Assembly (NCBI GenBank): GCA_965221755.1
Contig: OZ244921.1
Span: 1,364,001-1,428,000, forward strand
Source: Azophilus sp965221755
GTDB lineage: Bacteria; Pseudomonadota; Gammaproteobacteria; Pseudomonadales; Azotimanducaceae
Length of the DNA: 64,000 bases
Reading direction: 5' to 3'
Positions 60,850 to 64,000 of the stretch are shown here, piece after piece. The notes under the pieces were generated by a model that was given only the letters and a program-made list of their open reading frames with translations, did no database searches and had not been told where the DNA came from. The translations under genes were made by a program, and so were the position numbers. Each line of letters opens with the position of its first letter. The stretch's first letter is position 1.

Positions 60850-61638
60850 GTGGCTGACGATCTCACCCTCTGCCTAGTGCAGACGCCGACCCATTGGCAT
60901 GATCCGCCGCGCAATCGGGCCCATTTTGACGCCCTGCTTGAGGAGCTGCCGAACAACGCCGATGTGGCGTTGCTGCCGGAGATGTTCACGACCGGGTTCA
61001 CCATGCGCGCCGCTGAAGTGGCGGAGCCCATGGACGGCCCCACCATCGGTTGGATGCGCGATCGGGCGCTGGGCTTGGGTTGCGCATTGTGCGGGAGCTT
61101 GGTGATTGAGGAGGGCGGCAGGTTTTTCAACCGCATGGTCTGGGCGTCCGCCGACGGCGGCATCAGCGCCTACGACAAGCGTCATCGCTTCCGCATGGCC
61201 GGTGAGCATCGGCACTACGAAGCAGGGACGGCGCGCGTCGTCGTCGATTGCCGGGGCTGGCGAATCAGCTTGGCAGTCTGCTACGACCTGCGCTTTCCCG
61301 TCTGGCTGCGCAACCGGGGCGACTACGACCTGTTGCTGTTCGCCGCCAACTGGCCGCAGGCGCGGCGGTCGGCTTGGGATGCGCTGCTTCGAGCGCGGGC
61401 GATCGAGAACTTGAGCTTCGTGGCGGGCGTCAACGTGCTGGGCGAGGACGGCAACGGCGCGCGCTATGCGGGCGGCAGCGCCCTGTACGGCCCCGAGGGC
61501 GATGCCCTCCTGGCGGCCGGAGAGCGCTGCGGCATCTTTTCGGCCACCTTGGAGAAGGCCGTCCTGGAAACTTACCGAGCCGCGTTTCCCGCTTGGCGGG
61601 ATGCCGACGACTTCACGATCGATGGAACCATGCCATGA
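60850..61638 (+). CDS. Nitrilase-superfamily omega-amidase (YafV/NIT2 type)
   Basis: A 262-residue C-N hydrolase. The catalytic triad Glu-Lys-Cys is visible in VALLPEMFTTGFTMRAAEVA, ISAYDKRHRFRMAGEHRHYE and RISLAVCYDLRFPVWLRNRG. Omega-amidases hydrolyse alpha-ketoglutaramate or alpha-ketosuccinamate made by glutamine/asparagine transaminases, pulling those reactions forward in methionine salvage. The start is GTG 60850, and the stop overlaps the cytochrome gene start (ATGA). Confidence 0.9.
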   Translation: MADDLTLCLVQTPTHWHDPPRNRAHFDALLEELPNNADVALLPEMFTTGFTMRAAEVAEPMDGPTIGWMRDRALGLGCALCGSLVIEEGGRFFNRMVWASADGGISAYDKRHRFRMAGEHRHYEAGTARVVVDCRGWRISLAVCYDLRFPVWLRNRGDYDLLLFAANWPQARRSAWDALLRARAIENLSFVAGVNVLGEDGNGARYAGGSALYGPEGDALLAAGERCGIFSATLEKAVLETYRAAFPAWRDADDFTIDGTMP

Positions 61639-62048
61639 CTGACGCAAACCAAGCGGGAACGCGCCGACTGCCGTTGCATTTTGCCGCGGTTTGTCGCTGG
61701 CTGCTCTGGACCGCCGGCCTTGGCCTCGCCGCCTGCGCGGAGGATTCGGCACCGCCTGAAGCCGGCGGCGGAGCGGCCGGTCAGGCGCATCGCTCCGGTG
61801 AAGCCATTTACCGACGCTACTGCTTCTCCTGCCACGCAGCCGGCGTGGCCGGAGCGCCCAAGACAGGTGATGCGGAGGCTTGGGCGCCCCGGCTCGCCAA
61901 GGGCCGGGATGCGTTGCTGCGCTCCACCATTGACGGGATGGTGGGCATGCCTGCGATGGGGCTGTGCTTCGACTGCTCGGAGCCTGAACTTGCTGACGCC
62001 ATCGGCCACATGAGCGGGACGGCGCTGGCACCGTCGCCGTCACCCTGA
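61635..62048 (+). CDS. Cytochrome c5 family lipoprotein
   Basis: A 137-residue exported c-type cytochrome. The signal peptide has CRWLLWTAGLGLAAC, with a lipobox-like LAAC. The heme motif is RRYCFSCHAAGVAGAP, then AWAPRLAKGRDALLRSTIDG and MPAMGLCFDCSEPELADAIG, the pattern of cytochrome c5 (Met ligand in the last part and the CxxC pair). It carries electrons in the periplasm, perhaps to an oxidase. The coupling to the amidase gene is by overlap only. Confidence 0.85.
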   Translation: MTDANQAGTRRLPLHFAAVCRWLLWTAGLGLAACAEDSAPPEAGGGAAGQAHRSGEAIYRRYCFSCHAAGVAGAPKTGDAEAWAPRLAKGRDALLRSTIDGMVGMPAMGLCFDCSEPELADAIGHMSGTALAPSPSP

Positions 62049-62068
62049 AGTGGGCAATCATTCAACGG

Positions 62069-62467
62069 CTAGGGCCTGACGGCCCTCAAGCGCAGCGATT
62101 GTGCGTTGGTCAAGCGCAGGAACCGACCGTCAAATGTCCCAATGCGCTAAGCGCCAGCTTGGGCGGCGCTCGCCAAATGAAGCGCATCGGCGAATTCGAA
62201 ACCCTGTCGTACCAATACCAAGGCCTGACCGACCCGATCAACGGCTTCCACAGTCAAGGACGAAACGCCGAGCAGGCGTCGAAGGACACCGGCGACTGTG
62301 TGGCGCTCTAGGCCGCACAGGCTCCGCAATGCCCATTCCGTCTCCAGCACTACGGACATTGGGGGGAACACCCGGTCGCTCGCAACCAGACGGGCAGCCG
62401 CGGCAGCCTAGGATGGATCGTCGTTGGTCAGAGGCCGGACGACGACATCTGTGTCAAGGGCGATCAT
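62069..62467 (-). pseudogene. vapC: VapC-type PIN-domain toxin interrupted by two amber codons
   Basis: From ATG 62467 the frame reads IALDTDVVVRPLTNDDPS, TAG at codon 20 (62410-62408), AAAAARLVASDRVFPP, MSVVLETEWALRSLCGLERH and FEFADALHLASAAQAGA. A second TAG follows at codon 107 (62149-62147), then RIGTFDGRFLRL and a final TAG at 62071-62069. Read through, it is about 131 residues, the usual VapC length, and all four PIN acidic residues remain (LDTD, ETE, ADAL, TFD). The ATG overlaps the vapB stop. The nonsense codons should make it inactive. Confidence 0.8.
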
Positions 62468-62715
62468 GCGTCCTTGGCGAGTCCCGGCGGTACTGCCAGC
62501 CGCATCTCAGCCAAGGATCGTCGCGGTCCGCCGTAGCCGACACAGCCAGCCACCTCGGCGATTTCGGTTGGCGCGAATCCGGCTCGAGGCCTAAGGAACA
62601 TGCCGTCCGTTCGATCCTCGACCTCGAACTCAACACCTGACCCCCATGCTTGTGCGGCGCGAATGGCGCTCGGGATGACAACCTGGCCTTTGCTGGACAT
62701 CTTGGTCAACTGCAT
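62464..62715 (-). CDS. vapB: VapB-type AbrB/SpoVT antitoxin
   Basis: An 83-residue protein. The AbrB swapped-hairpin domain is MQLTKMSSKGQVVIPSAIRA, QAWGSGVEFEVEDRTDGMFL, and the C-terminal tail, which normally neutralises VapC, ends EMRLAVPPGLAKDA. Its stop overlaps the vapC start (ATGA). The antitoxin frame is intact although the toxin has two stops, so it may still repress its own promoter. An IS630 fragment lies directly upstream. Confidence 0.85.
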   Translation of the reverse strand: MQLTKMSSKGQVVIPSAIRAAQAWGSGVEFEVEDRTDGMFLRPRAGFAPTEIAEVAGCVGYGGPRRSLAEMRLAVPPGLAKDA

Positions 62716-62739
62716 CGTTGCCGCTCTCATGCAAGACAT

Positions 62740-63139
62740 TAGTAACCGGCACACCGACCGGCAGTGGCTCGACTTCCTCCGCCACCTCAACCGCGAGGCC
62801 CTCGAAGGCCTGTGCCTGCACCTGATCGTCGACAGCCACGCCACCCACAAGCACGCCAAGGTGCGGTCCTGGATCAAGTGGCACAACCAGCGCCACCGCA
62901 GGGCGCACGGCGTGGACCGCATCGCCTGCCACTTCACGCCCACCTCGAGCTCCTGGATGAACCTCGTCGAGCGCTTCTTCCGCGACCTCACCGTGGACGT
63001 CGTGCGCGACGGCAGCTTCGCCAGCGTCGCCGACTTGACCGAGGCCATCGACGCCCACCTCGCCGAGCACAACCTCAACCCCAAGCGCTACGTCTGGCGC
63101 AAGTCCGGCGAGCAGATCCTCGCCAGCATCCAGCGCGCA
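62740..63139 (+). mobile_element. IS630-family transposase, C-terminal fragment
   Basis: About 132 residues of a DDE transposase: CLHLIVDSHATHKHAKVRSW (second catalytic Asp), FTPTSSSWMNLVERFFRDLT (catalytic Glu in NLVE) and DGSFASVADLTEAIDAHLAE, then HNLNPKRYVWRKSGEQILAS. This is the second half of IS630/Tc1-type catalytic domain. The first half is missing and there is no start. The fragment runs into the manC reading frame without a gap. Confidence 0.85.
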
Positions 63140-63140
63140 G

Positions 63141-64000
63141 TTGCTGGCGCTGCCCACCGACCACCGGGTGGAGGATGCACAAGGCTTTGCTGCGGCGATC
63201 CGGGTTGCCCATGCGGCGAGCGAGGGCGGCGCGGTGGTGACCTTCGGCGTCGTGCCGCCCCGTGCGGAGACGGGCTACGGGCACATCGAGCTGGCGGCGG
63301 CCGGCCGGGAGGGCGTCCAGCCCGTTTGGACGTTCGTCGAGAAGCCGGACGCGGAGCGCGCCCGGACCTTCGCCGCCTCCGGCCGCCATCTCTGGAACAG
63401 CGGCATGTTCCTGGTCGATGCCGAGGTCACCTTGACGGAGATTGGGGCGCACAGCCCGGAGATGGCCGCAGCCGTTGCCGAATCGGTCGAGAGGGGCAGC
63501 TCGGACCTCGACTTCTTTCGCCCGCACGAAGCATTCCTGCGCAGCCCGAGCGCCTCGTTTGACGTGGCGGTGATGGAGCGGACGACCCGTGCCGCGGTGC
63601 TGCCGGTGGACTTCGGGTGGAGCGACATCGGCTCCCGGGAGGCGGTTCTGGAGGCCGGCGGCGTGGACGGGCGCGGCAACTGCTTCGTCGGCGACGTGCT
63701 GCCCTTGGACGTGGGCCGCACCCTCGTCCACTCAAGCCATCGCTTGGTGGGTGCCGTCGGCGTTGACCGCCTGGTCATCGTGGAGACCGCCGAAGCGGTG
63801 CTGGTCGCTGGCCGCAGCCGGGTTCAGGACGTGGGCGCGCTGGTGGCGCGGCTGCGGGGTTCGGGCTGTTCGGAGCACAGCTTGCACACCGAGATGCACC
63901 GTCCCTGGAGCAGCTACGAGGGCGTTGGTCGTGGCGAACGCCATCAGGTCAAGCGCATCAAGGCGAAGCCGGGCGCGAGCCTGTCGCTGCAGATGCGCCG
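63141..64000 (+). pseudogene. manC: Mannose-1-phosphate guanylyltransferase (ManC/AlgA), 5' end lost at the IS630 junction
   Basis: The frame starts abruptly with LLALPTDHRVEDAQGFAAAI and continues VVTFGVVPPRAETGYGHIEL, FVEKPDAERARTFAASGRHL, WNSGMFLVDAEVTL, VLPVDFGWSDIGSREAVLEA and the type II isomerase start HRPWSSYEGVGRGERHQVKR. These match the middle and second half of ManC/AlgA, which makes GDP-mannose. About 110 N-terminal residues, including the GGxGTRLWP nucleotide loop, are absent, replaced by transposase sequence. The gene runs past the window end, so an intact copy elsewhere cannot be excluded. Confidence 0.85.

Noticed and set aside
62069..62467. Genome-wide recoding of TAG as a sense codon
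   Set aside because: rplY, the PhyH gene and others end in TAG and an RF1 gene is present, so the vapC TAGs are best read as nonsense mutations.
1..64000. CRISPR array
   Set aside because: The repeated elements are dispersed single hairpin units, not regularly spaced direct repeats with spacers, and no cas genes are present.

Overview
The window is GC-rich bacterial DNA (64 kb) with tightly packed genes on both strands. The gene blocks hemA-prfA-prmC, lolB-tRNA-Gln-prs-rplY-pth-ychF and cmoA-cmoB, together with a TonB-dependent receptor, are the arrangement expected of a gammaproteobacterium. No close relative can be named from the sequence alone. Eleven copies of a double-hairpin REP-like repeat, several broken toxin-antitoxin type genes, a transposase remnant and two poly-C tracts at the 5' ends of ORFs suggest a genome shaped by small mobile repeats and gene decay, as in many host-associated or uncultivated lineages (inference).

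Layout. 1-2.5 kb: end of a xanthine/CO-dehydrogenase-type operon. 2.9-7.4 kb (-): a 1506-residue secreted fibronectin type III protein whose reading frame passes through a C15 tract right after the start codon. 7.8-15.3 kb: amino acid permease, VOC protein, GPH-type transporter, quinone oxidoreductase, hisF, hisH and hemH. 15.4-26.8 kb: LysR regulator, a DUF4258/DUF2283-HTH pair, double VOC protein, a damaged AAA ATPase with a 38-bp perfect palindrome upstream, a DUF255 protein, small hypotheticals, PhyH dioxygenase, acyl-CoA dehydrogenase and cmoB. 26.9-34.0 kb: cmoA, ppk1, TonB receptor, ppx. 34.0-44.5 kb: acyl-CoA dehydrogenase, BI-1 protein, then the conserved housekeeping block. 44.6-47.6 kb: an accessory patch with a decayed tRNA-Met copy, a second poly-C ORF, intact tRNA-Met, a frameshifted gene and an orphan five-helix membrane protein.

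47.6-58.5 kb is the most interesting part: a seven-gene minus-strand operon for de novo sterol synthesis behind a good sigma-70 type promoter. In order of transcription it holds squalene synthase, an SdmB-like C-4 decarboxylase/dehydrogenase, an SdmA-like Rieske oxygenase, an ERG24-type sterol reductase, CYP51, a single polypeptide joining squalene monooxygenase to oxidosqualene cyclase, and a COG2907-like FAD oxidoreductase. Together these would turn farnesyl diphosphate into a 14-demethylated, C-4-demethylated sterol. The monooxygenase-cyclase fusion is the most unusual gene in the window.

58.9-64.0 kb: a CBS-domain protein, a glutamine transaminase K-like/omega-amidase/cytochrome c5 operon, a vapBC pair whose vapC has two in-frame amber codons, and an IS630 transposase remnant that abuts a manC/algA gene lacking its 5' end.
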